Source of the DNA: Staphylococcus nepalensis
GTDB taxonomy: Bacteria; Bacillota; Bacilli; Staphylococcales; Staphylococcaceae
Assembly: GCF_014635045.1 (NCBI RefSeq)
Contig: NZ_BMCF01000001.1
Location: 248,001-312,000, forward strand
Direction of reading: 5' to 3'
DNA: 64,000 nucleotides
Shown here: in pieces, positions 27,314-37,909 of the stretch
Numbering within the stretch: the stretch's first letter is position 1
How the letters are laid out: each line of letters begins with the position of its first letter
The notes under the pieces: generated by a model
The model's database searches: none
Told to the model about the DNA's origin: nothing
The model's input: the letters and a program-made list of their open reading frames with translations, nothing else
Program-made: the position numbers and the translations under genes

Positions 27314-28132
27314 TTATTTAGTGGATTTTTTCCAACTATCATCACTCAACATTTCACCTGGCCATGTGTATGCCATCACACCACCGTCGATTGTAATTGA
27401 TTCACCAGTGATAAACGAGCTATCATCTGATGCTAAAAATGCAACAAGTTTACCTACTTCTTCAGGCGTTCCTAATCGACCTAAAGGCGTCATCCACTTC
27501 TGATTTTCTCTGAATATTTGTCCATTTTCCTCGGATTTTGTCCCCGTCAATTTATCTATAAGTGGCGTTTCTATAGTACCTGGAGCGATTGCATTTGCTC
27601 TAATATTTTCACGGCCGTATTCAATTGCCGTTGAACGCGTAAAATTAATAATGCCTCCTTTTGCGGCATTATAACCCGAACGATTTAGGTCTGCAGCATG
27701 GCCCGAAAATGACGAAGTATTAATAATGGAACCGCCTTTTGACATCATTAATGGTAAGAAAAACTTTGTCATGAGAAATGTTCCTCTTAAATCTACACTC
27801 ATAATTTTGTCAAATACATCAATTGGATATTCATGAATACGGCCTGCTGGGTTATCAACACCTGCATTATTAAATAATACATCAATTTGTCCATAATCCG
27901 ATTCAATAGATTGAGCCAGTCGTTCTATAGCATGCTCATCTGAGACATCAACTGTATAGCCTGAAGCTTTATACCCGGCGTTATTAATTGCTTTCACAGT
28001 GTCATGGACAGATTCTGATATATCGACAGCTAACACGTGCGCGCCTTCCTCAGCCATAATGCGAGCAGCGGCTGCTCCAATGCCGGTACTCACACCAGTT
28101 AATACAGCGATTTTGTTATCTAATCTTCCCAT
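27314..28132 (-). CDS. SDR-family oxidoreductase
   Basis: Classical short-chain dehydrogenase of 272 residues. NAD(P) motif TGVSTGIGAAAA (residues 12-23), NNAGVD, active-site Ser in INTSSFSG, and YNAAKGG carrying Tyr and Lys. The C-terminus ITIDGGVMAYTWPG is typical. An acidic residue after beta-2 (AVDISES) suggests NAD preference. Substrate is unknown; it resembles the 2,5-dichloro-diol or glucose-dehydrogenase-like SDR group used for sugars and alcohols. RBS AGAGGTG. Confidence 0.85.
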   Translation of the reverse strand: MGRLDNKIAVLTGVSTGIGAAAARIMAEEGAHVLAVDISESVHDTVKAINNAGYKASGYTVDVSDEHAIERLAQSIESDYGQIDVLFNNAGVDNPAGRIHEYPIDVFDKIMSVDLRGTFLMTKFFLPLMMSKGGSIINTSSFSGHAADLNRSGYNAAKGGIINFTRSTAIEYGRENIRANAIAPGTIETPLIDKLTGTKSEENGQIFRENQKWMTPLGRLGTPEEVGKLVAFLASDDSSFITGESITIDGGVMAYTWPGEMLSDDSWKKSTK

Positions 28133-28308
28133 ATATTACACCTCTTTTTTAATTTTTCTTTCTTCTGTTTCAACACTCTTTATTTTATTCATTTCCTTTT
28201 TTAATTAACTTTGAAACTTATATGTAGTCTTATCTATTGCTACTACTTGTTTGTCACATGCTTACAATATATTTTTTAAAATTTATAATACTAATTTCAA
28301 AATGAGTT

Positions 28309-28317
28309 TGTTATAAT
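28309..28317 (+). promoter_or_regulatory. Extended -10 promoter before the 31-codon ORF
   Basis: TGTTATAAT is a perfect extended -10 element 30 bp before the small ORF's GTG. The -35 is weak, as expected for this promoter type. Confidence 0.6.
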
Positions 28318-28347
28318 TTCGATAACTTACTGAAGGAGGTCGTTACG

Positions 28348-28443
28348 GTGTCTTCAAATATGAGAGAAAAACCAACAGTTATTAATAGATTTTTAAATAT
28401 CAAAGATAGATCTGTTCAAAAAAATAAATGTTTAATTGAATAA
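28348..28443 (+). CDS. Small ORF, 31 codons, upstream of ppx; unknown function
   Basis: Starts with GTG seven bases after a perfect AAGGAGGT ribosome binding site (28333-28340) and ends at TAA 28441. The peptide begins (V/M)SSNMREKPTVINRFLN and is basic and hydrophilic, with no signal peptide or membrane helix; an internal ATG (28360) is also in frame. It is not a gene I recognise. The strong promoter and translation signals argue that it is made. It could be a small protein or a leader peptide of ppx-ppk, 110 bp downstream. A partial hairpin (AAATGGGTAAA...TTTTACCTCATTT, 28496-28539) lies between, but has no T-tract. The rest of the 28133-28552 gap is non-coding. Confidence 0.6.
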   Translation: MSSNMREKPTVINRFLNIKDRSVQKNKCLIE

Positions 28444-28552
28444 TATTTAAATAAAGTATCACAAATTATGTTATTTATTGTAATATAAAGAACAAAAATG
28501 GGTAAATAATACTTATAAAAGTAATTTTACCTCATTTGTTTAGGAGGACATT

Positions 28553-30079
28553 ATGGAACGCATAGGCCTAGTAGATATCGGATCAAATACAATTAGATTA
28601 GTTATCTTTGAGTTCGATTCAAAAACAGGATTAAATGAAATTTTAAATATTAAAACACCGGCACGTTTGAGCCAATACTTAACCGATGATTTAACTATGA
28701 ACCAAGATGGTATCGACGTATTGACATCCACACTACACAGTTTTAAAGCAGTTGCCGATAAATTCAAAGTAAATGAATTACATCCTATTGCTACTGCCGC
28801 GATACGACAATCTACGAACCAACACGCTATTATCGAACATATCAAAAATGAACTTAATATAAATATTAAAATTATCCCTGAGCAAGAAGAAGCATTTTAT
28901 GGGTTTTATGCCATCACACACACAACTGATGTAGAAAACGGTGTGTCTATCGATATCGGGGGTGGCTCTACAGAAGTCACTTTATTCAAAGATAAGGCAA
29001 TGATTGAAGCACATAGTTTTCCATTTGGTGTGGTAACATTAAAACGAAAATTCTTTGAAAATAAAGATCATAATGATAAATCTGCTATTAAAACGATGGA
29101 GAAATTCTTATCCAAGCAATTTGAACAACTTCCATGGTTACAAGATAGAGAAATTGCCTTAGTAGGAATTGGTGGCTCAGCTCGTAATGTTGCACGTATA
29201 CATCAATCTGAGCATTCTTACCCTATCGGTGGCGTTCATAACTACACGATGTCTGAGGGAGATATTGATGAGGTTTATACAATAATCAAGAAAAGTTCCC
29301 GTGACGCGTTAAAAGACATAGATGGATTAAGTAGAGATCGTATAGACATCATAATACCTGCAGTTTCCGTGTTTAAAACACTGTTCAAAAAGATAAATGC
29401 CACACACTTTACTTTCTCACGTAAAGGACTACGTGAAGGTTATGTTATGAAAACAATCGCTGAACGCCATCCTCGAGAATTTAGAAAAGAAAATATTCAA
29501 AAAGATGCATTATATCATTTGGCTAACGAGTATAGCATTGAAGAATCAAGTGCAAAACAACGCGTCAAATTAGCCCAGTCATTGTTAACGCAGCTTATTG
29601 AACTAGACAAAATTCAAGTTACTCATAAAGAACAAGCACTATTTGTTGAAGGCGCGTATTTATATTATTTAGGTAGATTTATTGATTCTGATTCGAGTTC
29701 GCCCCACACCTATTATATTATTGCGAATTCAATGATTGATGGCTTCTCACATGAAGATCGTGTCAAATTAGCAATGTTGGCAAGCTTTAAAAATAAATCA
29801 CTGTTAAAATTTTACAATCAAGAAACGAAATGGCTACGCGGTAAAGCGTTAGATAACATTCAATTTTTAGGTGGCATTATCAAATTTGTAAACGCGCTCA
29901 ACATATCACATACAAACCCCGTTGAACGTCTCGAATTACGTCACGATAGTAATGGATTCACGTTATACGTTCATTATATTGGTGAACCAATTGCTGAATC
30001 ATACCAATCTCTTAGACAAAAAAAACATATCGAGAAAATTTTAAAAGAAAATCTTTCTATCATCTTTACAAAATCTTAA
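28553..30079 (+). CDS. ppx: Exopolyphosphatase (Ppx/GppA)
   Basis: Processively hydrolyses inorganic polyphosphate from its ends, or converts pppGpp to ppGpp in GppA-like members. The ASKHA-type phosphatase domain occupies the first 300 residues: GLVDIGSNTIRLVIF, the catalytic-Glu region PEQEEAFYGFYA, and SIDIGGGSTEVTLF. A C-terminal HD-like helical domain follows, giving a total of 508 residues. RBS TTAGGAGGACATT. It precedes ppk by 64 bp with no terminator, so both are probably cotranscribed. Confidence 0.92.
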   Translation: MERIGLVDIGSNTIRLVIFEFDSKTGLNEILNIKTPARLSQYLTDDLTMNQDGIDVLTSTLHSFKAVADKFKVNELHPIATAAIRQSTNQHAIIEHIKNELNINIKIIPEQEEAFYGFYAITHTTDVENGVSIDIGGGSTEVTLFKDKAMIEAHSFPFGVVTLKRKFFENKDHNDKSAIKTMEKFLSKQFEQLPWLQDREIALVGIGGSARNVARIHQSEHSYPIGGVHNYTMSEGDIDEVYTIIKKSSRDALKDIDGLSRDRIDIIIPAVSVFKTLFKKINATHFTFSRKGLREGYVMKTIAERHPREFRKENIQKDALYHLANEYSIEESSAKQRVKLAQSLLTQLIELDKIQVTHKEQALFVEGAYLYYLGRFIDSDSSSPHTYYIIANSMIDGFSHEDRVKLAMLASFKNKSLLKFYNQETKWLRGKALDNIQFLGGIIKFVNALNISHTNPVERLELRHDSNGFTLYVHYIGEPIAESYQSLRQKKHIEKILKENLSIIFTKS

Positions 30080-30143
30080 AATTCATATGATAAATTATAC
30101 GTAGTAAAACATGTTATTAAGACTACAATAAGGTGGAATTAGA

Positions 30144-32306
30144 ATGGTGCAGAAGAAATTGGGAGAGAAGGATTTAAATTTACCAAATTATTATAACAAT
30201 AGAGAATTAAGCTGGTTGGACTTTAACTATAGAGTGTTACAAGAAGCAGAGGATAAAAATAATCCATTATTAGAGCAACTTAAATTCATTTCTATATTTA
30301 GTTCCAATTTAGATGAATTTTTTATGGTTCGTGTAGCTGGTTTACAAGACCAAGTTAAAATGGGATATGATAAACCAGAGAATAAAGCACAATTAACGCC
30401 TAAAGAACAGCTCGAACAAATAAAGATTAAAAATACAAAATACGTAGATTTACAATATAAACGTTATAAAGCGTTAACTGAAAATTTAAAACAACACCGT
30501 GTTGAAATAACACGTCCTGAATTATTACCTGAGTCATTATTGTCGCAATTAGAACACGAATTTAAAACAGGTATCTTACCTACATTAACACCATTAGGTA
30601 TTGATGCTTACCATCCTTTCCCAAAACTTAATAATAAAAGTTTAAACATATTTGTAGATATCGACACAGAAGAAGCAATCAATTCAGCTATTGTACAAAT
30701 TCCTTCATTAATCCCACGATTTTATACGTTAAATCAAGGGCAAACTCAATACGTTTTAATGTTGGAAGATATCATTATATTTTATATTCATCTTTTGTTT
30801 ACTGGCTACGAGGTATTAAACACCTTTACATTTAGGATCACACGTAATGCAGACTTAACCATTCATGAAGATGGTGCCGAGGATTTATTAATTGAAATAG
30901 AACGCTTTTTAAAAGAGCGAAAACGCGGTACCGCAGTGCGTTTAGAGGTAGATGGACGACACGCAACTCATGAAGACATCCTCTGGATTATGAACCAACT
31001 GGAAGTTTATGACAACGATGTCTATTTTGTAGACGGTCCTTTGGATTTAACTATGTTGTTTGGGCTAGTTGATTACTTATCTAATCGGTTAAAGCATTTA
31101 ACTTATAACAAATATGTACCACAACCACCTCAATCATTAGAAAGTGAAGATATATTTGATTTATCTTTAAAACGGGATATTTTCTTTCATCACCCCTATG
31201 AATCATTTGAACCAATTGTAGACTTTATTCGTGAAGCTGCAAATGATCCTAGTACAATTGCCATCAAACAAACACTGTATCGTGTAAGTAAAGATTCTCC
31301 TATTATCAATAGTTTAAAGACAGCTGCTGAAAATGGTAAACAAGTGACAGTGCTTGTTGAATTAAAAGCACGCTTTGATGAAGAAAATAATGTTCAATGG
31401 GCTAAAATGTTAGAAGACGCAGGGTGTCATGTCATTTATGGCATGACTTATTTAAAAACACACAGTAAAATTTCGCTCGTAGTGAAACGTACTAATAATC
31501 AACTTACCTCGTTTGTACATTTAGGTACTGGAAACTACAATGACAAAACTGCAAAATTATATACAGATATGGGTATCATCACAACAAACAAAGCAATAGC
31601 AGAAGATGCCATCAACTTCTTTAATTACCTGAGCGGCTATACACTTAAACCTGAATATAATAAGCTCATTGTTGCACCATATGATATACGTGATGTATTT
31701 TTAGCTCGAATCGATAATGAAATTAAACTTCACCTTGAACATGGTAATGGGAAAATTATGATGAAGATGAACTCTTTAACAGATAAAGATATTATTCTTA
31801 AACTATTTGAAGCCTCACGTGCTGGTGTTCAAGTTCAATTAATTATTCGTGGTATATGTTGCTTAAAACCTGGTATACCAGGCATCAGCGACAACATAGA
31901 GGTCGTAAGTATCGTTGGCCGTTTTCTTGAGCATTCGCGCATATATTACTTTCATAACAACGGAGATGAACAAATTTATCTCTCTTCAGCTGATGCAATG
32001 ACACGTAATATGATTAAACGCGTAGAAATATTGTTCCCGGTAGAAGATAAAGCCATCGCAAAACGTTTATTAGACTATATGAATTTACAATTATCAGATA
32101 ACCAAAAAGGTCGTTATCAAGACCAACAAGGGCATTATCATTACATTCATAACAATTTGTCACCATTAAATTCTCAAGCCTATCTAATGAAAGAAGCTAT
32201 CACATTTGGCCAAAAATTGAAGGAAGCTTCAACCCGCCCTGAAGCATCTCCCATACAATCTAAAAATAGATGGTTTTCTAAATTAAAAGACACTTTTAAA
32301 CGCTGA
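30144..32306 (+). CDS. ppk1: Polyphosphate kinase 1
   Basis: Makes polyphosphate reversibly from ATP. At 720 residues it is full length, with N-terminal domain ([18 protein letters not shown]), head domain, and two PLD-like catalytic C-terminal domains. The autophosphorylated His is expected in [14 protein letters not shown], with [19 protein letters not shown] and [17 protein letters not shown] also present. Pairing with ppx gives a synthesis/degradation unit. RBS AATAAGGTGGAATTAGA. Confidence 0.95.
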   Translation: MVQKKLGEKDLNLPNYYNNRELSWLDFNYRVLQEAEDKNNPLLEQLKFISIFSSNLDEFFMVRVAGLQDQVKMGYDKPENKAQLTPKEQLEQIKIKNTKYVDLQYKRYKALTENLKQHRVEITRPELLPESLLSQLEHEFKTGILPTLTPLGIDAYHPFPKLNNKSLNIFVDIDTEEAINSAIVQIPSLIPRFYTLNQGQTQYVLMLEDIIIFYIHLLFTGYEVLNTFTFRITRNADLTIHEDGAEDLLIEIERFLKERKRGTAVRLEVDGRHATHEDILWIMNQLEVYDNDVYFVDGPLDLTMLFGLVDYLSNRLKHLTYNKYVPQPPQSLESEDIFDLSLKRDIFFHHPYESFEPIVDFIREAANDPSTIAIKQTLYRVSKDSPIINSLKTAAENGKQVTVLVELKARFDEENNVQWAKMLEDAGCHVIYGMTYLKTHSKISLVVKRTNNQLTSFVHLGTGNYNDKTAKLYTDMGIITTNKAIAEDAINFFNYLSGYTLKPEYNKLIVAPYDIRDVFLARIDNEIKLHLEHGNGKIMMKMNSLTDKDIILKLFEASRAGVQVQLIIRGICCLKPGIPGISDNIEVVSIVGRFLEHSRIYYFHNNGDEQIYLSSADAMTRNMIKRVEILFPVEDKAIAKRLLDYMNLQLSDNQKGRYQDQQGHYHYIHNNLSPLNSQAYLMKEAITFGQKLKEASTRPEASPIQSKNRWFSKLKDTFKR

Positions 32307-32348
32307 GTGTACTTGTAATCATGCTTAAAATTAACTTTACCTATAACC

Positions 32349-32389
32349 AAAAAGCGCCTGAGACATAAATTAACGTCTGAGGCGTTTTT
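32349..32389 (+). terminator. Terminator of ppx-ppk operon
   Basis: AAAAGCGCCTGAGAC / GTCTGAGGCGTTTTT hairpin 40 bp after the ppk1 stop. Confidence 0.85.
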
Positions 32390-32584
32390 ATAATCTTAAT
32401 ACTCAATGACAAATTAAATTTCATCCATCAGACACCATCCATGAAATATGACATTTTCATTATGACATGCTCTTTGCTATTCAACCTCATATATGTCGTT
32501 ATACATTTTGGTTTTAAACCCATTTCAATTATTAATCTTTGTTATAATGAATGCATATAATTTCCTATACGAGGTGGTTTGTCC

Positions 32585-33880
32585 ATGATAGAACTTAAAA
32601 AATTAAAAGCGCATTTTCCATTAATAAATGAAATGCAACACTATAACCCTATATTTTGGAAAAATCCAAATTTCCGTAAAAATGCAACATTTCCTTTTAC
32701 ATTGAATGACATAGAAGATGCAGCAGCAAGATTAGAACGTTTTAGCAGTTATATTCGTAAAGTTTTTCCTGAAACCGAAAAAGATAATGGCATCATCGAA
32801 TCTCCACTAAAAGCAATCCCTTTCATGCAACAAGCATTAACTAAATCTGAACATCTCGAACAAAGTGGTAAATTATGGCTTAAATGCGATAGTCATCTTG
32901 CTATATCAGGTTCTATTAAAGCGAGAGGTGGCATATATGAAGTTCTTAAATTAGCTGAAACAATTGCTATACAAGATGGTAGTTTAAAACAATCTGATGA
33001 TTATCAAGTTTTAGCAGAGCCCTATTTTAAGGATCTCTTTAACCAATATACGGTTGCCGTGGGTTCAACTGGCAATCTCGGTTTAAGTATTGGTATGATG
33101 AGCGCCCAGTTTGGTTTTCAAGTAACCGTGCATATGTCTAGTGATGCGCGTCAATGGAAGAAAGACTTACTCCGCTCCCATGGTGTTGAAGTGGTAGAGC
33201 ATCAATCTGATTATCAATATGCGGTAGCTGAAGGAAGAAAAGCTGCAGAAAGTGATCCTACATGCCATTTTGTTGATGATGAAGGTTCTGCCGATTTATT
33301 TTTAGGCTACACAGTCGCTGCATTACGATTAAAAACACAACTCAGTAATGAAGGGATACAAGTAGATGCAGAGCATCCCCTTTTTGTATACTTACCCTGT
33401 GGTGTTGGCGGTGGCCCTGGTGGTGTCGCTTTTGGTTTGAACCAAGTATTTGGTGAGCATGTATATTGTCTATTCGCTGAACCAACACATGCGCCTTGTA
33501 TGACTTTAGGCATGATGACACAATATCATGACCAAATAGCTGTCACAGATATTGGTTTAGATGGACAGACAGATGCAGATGGCCTTGCAGTCTCGAGACC
33601 TTCTACACTGGTTGGTGAAATTATGAACACATTATTATATGGTGCTTATACAATAGAAGATCAACAAATGTATCGCTATTTATATATGCTTAGTGAAAAG
33701 GAACAAATATTTATTGAACCATCTGCAGCTGCAGGCTTCGCAGGAATAAAGGAAGTATTAAATCATGCAGATAGCCATAAAATTAACCTAGCTAACGCTA
33801 ACCATATCGTTTGGGCGACAGGAGGGAATATGGTACCTAAAGAAGAAATGCTCAAATACGTAGAACAAGGAAAGCAATAA
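32585..33880 (+). CDS. dsdA: D-serine dehydratase (D-serine ammonia-lyase)
   Basis: PLP enzyme of fold type II with 431 residues that converts D-serine to pyruvate and ammonia. The Schiff-base Lys lies in [14 protein letters not shown] (about residue 112), with phosphate-binding [11 protein letters not shown] and [13 protein letters not shown]. The ATG at 32585 is preferred over a TTG two codons earlier, because GAGGTGG would abut the TTG. In S. saprophyticus DsdA is linked to growth on D-serine, abundant in urine. No dsdC regulator or dsdX permease is adjacent. Confidence 0.93.
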   Translation: MIELKKLKAHFPLINEMQHYNPIFWKNPNFRKNATFPFTLNDIEDAAARLERFSSYIRKVFPETEKDNGIIESPLKAIPFMQQALTKSEHLEQSGKLWLKCDSHLAISGSIKARGGIYEVLKLAETIAIQDGSLKQSDDYQVLAEPYFKDLFNQYTVAVGSTGNLGLSIGMMSAQFGFQVTVHMSSDARQWKKDLLRSHGVEVVEHQSDYQYAVAEGRKAAESDPTCHFVDDEGSADLFLGYTVAALRLKTQLSNEGIQVDAEHPLFVYLPCGVGGGPGGVAFGLNQVFGEHVYCLFAEPTHAPCMTLGMMTQYHDQIAVTDIGLDGQTDADGLAVSRPSTLVGEIMNTLLYGAYTIEDQQMYRYLYMLSEKEQIFIEPSAAAGFAGIKEVLNHADSHKINLANANHIVWATGGNMVPKEEMLKYVEQGKQ

Positions 33881-33929
33881 TATCATATAAACAGAAACTG
33901 TAAAGCATCCTTTTAAAATGCTAGCCCTT

Positions 33930-33960
33930 ATACAAGCGCCTTAGCGCTTGTATTTCTTTT
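33930..33960 (+). terminator. Terminator after dsdA
   Basis: ATACAAGCGC-CTTA-GCGCTTGTAT hairpin followed by TTCTTTT. The stem core is identical to the terminator at 417. A second inverted repeat (GGGTAG...CTACCC, 33982-34020) lies beyond it; the remaining gap up to hisZ holds only the his promoter. Confidence 0.88.
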
Positions 33961-34105
33961 CCCTATTCTTCCTTATTGGGTCGGGTAGCGAAATCATTTT
34001 ATAAAATACGATTTCTACCCTAATCCCTTCTTAACTTTATGATCTAAAAACAATATACCAACTATCCTTCTAAATAAATGGTAACAATTATTTTCTGAAT
34101 ATTTA

Positions 34106-34134
34106 TTGAATTCTAAATTTAACTGTGTTAAAGT
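34106..34134 (+). promoter_or_regulatory. Promoter of the his operon with candidate operator
   Basis: TTGAAT-N17-TAAAGT about 70 bp before hisZ. A perfect inverted repeat TTTAAC-TGT-GTTAAA at 34118-34132 covers the end of the spacer and the -10, the position of a repressor operator. No T-box features (AGGGTGGNACCGCG) are seen in the short leader. Confidence 0.6.
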
Positions 34135-34201
34135 ATGTTTTATCAATTCACTTTAGTTCGGTAGAGAAACAAAGTAATCAATAAAGGATGGTCATTATAT
34201 T

Positions 34202-35017
34202 ATGAATACGCAAACACTTATTACTAATAAAGAATATGAATTAGATTTTTTAAAACACTTTCAGCAAGCAGGTTTTAGTCTTGTTGATTTTAGTTTTATA
34301 GAATCTTTATCTTGGCAATCACTTACTTCTGATGATTTACAACAAATGACTGAGCGTAGTTTTTGGCAACATGACCATCATATTTTTGCGTTACGCAATG
34401 ATTTTACTGATCAATTACTACGTTACTATAGTAACTATCAACCGCAACAACAATGCATTGCCTATGCTGGACCAATTGTCAGAAATAATGAAGTTTATAC
34501 TCAGTTGGGTATTGAACATTACAACCCAACTGTTAATGATATGCAAAACGACTTTAAAACATTTTACCAATATATTAAATATACATTGAACGATGATATT
34601 GATTTCGTCATCTTAGGTCATTATCAATTAATTGATTTATTATTATCTTCTAAAGCTCAAACACAACGTATTTTAAACCTTGTACAAGAGCGTAATATTT
34701 CAGAGTTATCAGCTCAATTAGGTCTTGCTCACCCTGTGGTTCAATTATTAACTACTAAAACAACTGAGCAGCTCGATCTATTAGGTCAATTGTTTCCCAA
34801 TGATCACCGTACCATTCAATCATTACGTCGTTGGGAACAATGGTTTAAATCACAAGGCATTACAGAAATTCATTTAGATATCACACCCCAGCCGCCGCGC
34901 TCTTATTACAAAGGCGCTTTTATGAGATGTCATTTAAAAAACAACAAAACAAAACGACTCACAGGTGGATTTTATAAAGGCCCGTTAGAAGGTTTTGGTT
35001 TAGGATTTATACTTTAA
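34202..35017 (+). CDS. hisZ: ATP phosphoribosyltransferase regulatory subunit HisZ
   Basis: HisRS-like regulatory partner of short-form HisG, required for the first step of histidine synthesis. At 271 residues it is shorter than the about 390-residue HisZ of other bacteria and seems to have a trimmed class II core. The catalytic-domain remnants ([39 protein letters not shown]) are recognisable. First gene of the operon, 16 bp before hisG. The identification relies partly on that position. Confidence 0.85.
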   Translation: MNTQTLITNKEYELDFLKHFQQAGFSLVDFSFIESLSWQSLTSDDLQQMTERSFWQHDHHIFALRNDFTDQLLRYYSNYQPQQQCIAYAGPIVRNNEVYTQLGIEHYNPTVNDMQNDFKTFYQYIKYTLNDDIDFVILGHYQLIDLLLSSKAQTQRILNLVQERNISELSAQLGLAHPVVQLLTTKTTEQLDLLGQLFPNDHRTIQSLRRWEQWFKSQGITEIHLDITPQPPRSYYKGAFMRCHLKNNKTKRLTGGFYKGPLEGFGLGFIL

Positions 35018-35033
35018 CAAAGGAGAGAATGTC

Positions 35034-35651
35034 ATGCTTACTGTCGCATTAGCAAAAGGGAGACTACTTAAAAGTTTTATTAAGTATTTAAATGAGGTTG
35101 AAGAACCAAACATCGCGCGTGCACTGGAACAAAGAGAACGCCAATTATTAATAACTGTAAATGAAATACAATTCATTTTAGTAAAAGGTAGTGATGTACC
35201 GATTTATGTAGAACAAGGTGTAGCAGATATCGGTATTGTCGGAAGCGATATATTAGAGGAAGGCAATTATGTTATTAATAATTTGCTTGATTTACCGTTT
35301 GGTGAGTGTCATTTCGCACTAGCGGCTAAACCAGAGACACATACATTTAATAAAGTTGCGACTTCATTTACACAAACGACACGTCAGTATTTTGAAGCAC
35401 AGGGTCTAGATGTAGAACTTGTTAAGCTATCTGGTTCAATCGAATTAGCATGTTTAGTCGATATGGTAGATGGTATAGTTGATATCGTTCAAACAGGCAC
35501 CACTTTAAAATCAAATGGTTTAGTCGAAAAAGATCAGATTAAAAATGTTAATGCAAAATTGATTACAAATAAAGCATCATACTTTAAAAAATCATCTGAA
35601 ATCGATGATTTAATTAAAATATTGGAGGTGTCTCTCATTGATTACAAATAA
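35034..35651 (+). CDS. hisG: ATP phosphoribosyltransferase catalytic subunit, short form
   Basis: Condenses ATP and PRPP to phosphoribosyl-ATP. The 205-residue length marks the HisG(S) form that lacks the regulatory domain and needs HisZ. Typical motifs are [11 protein letters not shown] at the N-terminus, [13 protein letters not shown], and the PRPP loop [37 protein letters not shown]. The 3' end overlaps hisD by 14 bp. Confidence 0.95.
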   Translation: MLTVALAKGRLLKSFIKYLNEVEEPNIARALEQRERQLLITVNEIQFILVKGSDVPIYVEQGVADIGIVGSDILEEGNYVINNLLDLPFGECHFALAAKPETHTFNKVATSFTQTTRQYFEAQGLDVELVKLSGSIELACLVDMVDGIVDIVQTGTTLKSNGLVEKDQIKNVNAKLITNKASYFKKSSEIDDLIKILEVSLIDYK

Positions 35652-36909
35652 ATCAACATTTTTAAATAACTATTTAAATCAATCATCATTAAATGAAGAT
35701 TTATATCCCATTGTTAAGTCCATTTGTGACAACGTTAAGCAACAAGGCGATGAAGCATTAAAACATTATAATCAACAATTAGATCATGTAGATACGCCCC
35801 AATTAGAAATTCCAAAAGATAACTTAAAAATAGCCTATAACCGTATTGATGCATCACTACGTGAAGCACTTGAACATAGCCACGCAAGAATCAAAGCGTA
35901 TCAAACCTCAATTAAATATGATCATCAACAAACATCTTCTGAATGTTATGAGTTATATCATCCTTTAGAACGGGTTGGTGTCTACGTTCCAGGTGGGAAA
36001 GCCAGCTATCCTTCTACCGTATTAATGACTGTAACGCTTGCAAAAGTTGCCGGCGTGAGCAATATCGTAGTCGTAACGCCACCACAACCCGAAGGCTTAC
36101 CTGATGTTGTACTTGCTTCATGTTATATTGCTGGGGTTGATCAAGTTTATCAAGTAGGAGGTGCTCAAAGTATTGCTGCGCTTGCTTATGGCACAGAAAC
36201 TATTCCCAAGGTAGATAAAATTGTCGGCCCTGGAAATCAATATGTTGCTTACGCTAAAAAGTATTTATTTGGTCAAGTCGGTATAGATCAAATTGCTGGC
36301 CCAAGTGAGATTGCGCTAATCATTGATCATACAGCTGATTTAGATGCCATCACTTATGATGTTTTTGCGCAAGCAGAGCATGATGAATTGGCTAGAACAT
36401 TTGTTATCAGTGAAGATGAAGTATTATTACACCAATTAGAAGATAAAATTCAACAAGCCCTATCACAAATTGAACGTCAACCCATCGTTGCAGCAAGTTT
36501 GGCACATAACCATTTTTTAATTGCAGTAGACGATTTCGCAGAAGCATGCGATTTGATGAATCAAATTGCTCCAGAACACGCTTCTATTCAAACTAAACAA
36601 CCACACGATTATTTAAATCATGTGAAATATGTAGGCGCACTTTTCTTAGGTCATTATTCTCCTGAAGTGATTGGCGACTATGTTGCTGGTCCAAGTCACG
36701 TGCTGCCTACGAATCAAACGGCACGTTTTACAAATGGATTATCTGTAAATGACTTCTTAACACGTCATTCTGTCATAGATTTATCCCAACAGACATTTAA
36801 TGATATCGAACAATCAGCACGTAGGTTAGCGAACGTTGAGCACTTGTATAACCACGAACAATCAATTGAAACACGAACAGCAAAGGAGACGCACAATGAT
36901 CAGAATTAA
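35638..36909 (+). CDS. hisD: Histidinol dehydrogenase
   Basis: Zinc enzyme that oxidises histidinol to histidine in two NAD-dependent steps, the last of the pathway. 423 residues; motifs [49 protein letters not shown] and the metal and catalytic [12 protein letters not shown] and [10 protein letters not shown]. Start is TTG inside hisG, with GGAGGTG 7 nt upstream. Confidence 0.95.
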   Translation: MITNKSTFLNNYLNQSSLNEDLYPIVKSICDNVKQQGDEALKHYNQQLDHVDTPQLEIPKDNLKIAYNRIDASLREALEHSHARIKAYQTSIKYDHQQTSSECYELYHPLERVGVYVPGGKASYPSTVLMTVTLAKVAGVSNIVVVTPPQPEGLPDVVLASCYIAGVDQVYQVGGAQSIAALAYGTETIPKVDKIVGPGNQYVAYAKKYLFGQVGIDQIAGPSEIALIIDHTADLDAITYDVFAQAEHDELARTFVISEDEVLLHQLEDKIQQALSQIERQPIVAASLAHNHFLIAVDDFAEACDLMNQIAPEHASIQTKQPHDYLNHVKYVGALFLGHYSPEVIGDYVAGPSHVLPTNQTARFTNGLSVNDFLTRHSVIDLSQQTFNDIEQSARRLANVEHLYNHEQSIETRTAKETHNDQN

Positions 36910-37909
36910 CAAAAATGAAAGCCCACTCAAACCATTATCTAATGAACAGCTTGCAACAATTATTCAACAGGCGGCATTTAATCTTTACCCCGATGATGAA
37001 TATGAACGCTTTAAACAAGCTTACGCTGAGTACCATCAAATATTACCGGATCAAGTCATCGCTGGTAATGGATCTGACGAACTAATTCAAAAATTGATGT
37101 TAATCATGCCAGAAGGCCCAGCGTTAACATTGAACCCTGATTTTTTTATGTACCAAGCATACGCACAACAGGTTGCGCGCCCTATTGAATTTGTATCGTC
37201 AAATCCAGATTTAACTTTTGCTCTCGAAGATATTCTTAATCGTATTGAGGAAGTACAACCGTCATTCTTTATTATGAGTAACCCGCATAATCCATCAGGT
37301 GTGCAATATAGCACAACTTTTTTAACAGCTATTGCTGACAAGATGCATGCTGTGGGCGGGTATTTTATTATCGATGAAGCTTACTTAGATTTTGGTGAGC
37401 CTTATGACATCAAGATGCAACCTCATATCATTCAAATGCGCACGCTCTCTAAAGCATTCGGAATTGCTGGGTTGCGTCTAGGTGTGTTAATTGGTACAAC
37501 AGACACAATTCAACTCATTCAAAGAATCGAACACCCTTATCCCTTAAATACCATCACACTTCATATTGCAATTTACATGTTTGAACATCAAGCAATGATA
37601 CGTGATTTTGTAAAACATCAAAGACAACTCGCACATAAACTTAAAGCAATGTTTAATGAATTAGTATCAGATGTAATGGTTGTCTATCCTTCTGCAACTA
37701 ACTTTGTCTTAACTAAAGGCGCAACTGCACAAAGTTTGGGTAGATATATTAAAGCGCATGGTTACTTACCGAGATTATATGACGAACCAGAAATGGCTGA
37801 TTATGTACGCTATTCTATTGCAACAGATGAACAATTAGATGAATTATATACGCTTATTAAAAATTGGAGGTCAAACTATGATAGTCAACAAAACACGCAA
37901 TACAGCTGA
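36896..37909 (+). CDS. hisC: Histidinol-phosphate aminotransferase
   Basis: PLP aminotransferase of fold type I, 337 residues. [11 protein letters not shown] at the N-terminus, AGNGSDELIQKLM, MSNPHNPSG, the catalytic Lys in RTLSKAFGIAGLRLG. The ATG at 36896 lies 14 bp inside the end of hisD with AAAGGAGACGCACA before it; longer frames start inside hisD. The 3' end overlaps hisB by 32 bp. Confidence 0.94.
   Translation: MIRINKNESPLKPLSNEQLATIIQQAAFNLYPDDEYERFKQAYAEYHQILPDQVIAGNGSDELIQKLMLIMPEGPALTLNPDFFMYQAYAQQVARPIEFVSSNPDLTFALEDILNRIEEVQPSFFIMSNPHNPSGVQYSTTFLTAIADKMHAVGGYFIIDEAYLDFGEPYDIKMQPHIIQMRTLSKAFGIAGLRLGVLIGTTDTIQLIQRIEHPYPLNTITLHIAIYMFEHQAMIRDFVKHQRQLAHKLKAMFNELVSDVMVVYPSATNFVLTKGATAQSLGRYIKAHGYLPRLYDEPEMADYVRYSIATDEQLDELYTLIKNWRSNYDSQQNTQYS

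Noticed and set aside
34020..34201. T-box or other riboswitch before the his operon
   Set aside because: No specifier-loop scaffold and no conserved AGGGTGGNACCGCG core; the leader is only about 70 nt.
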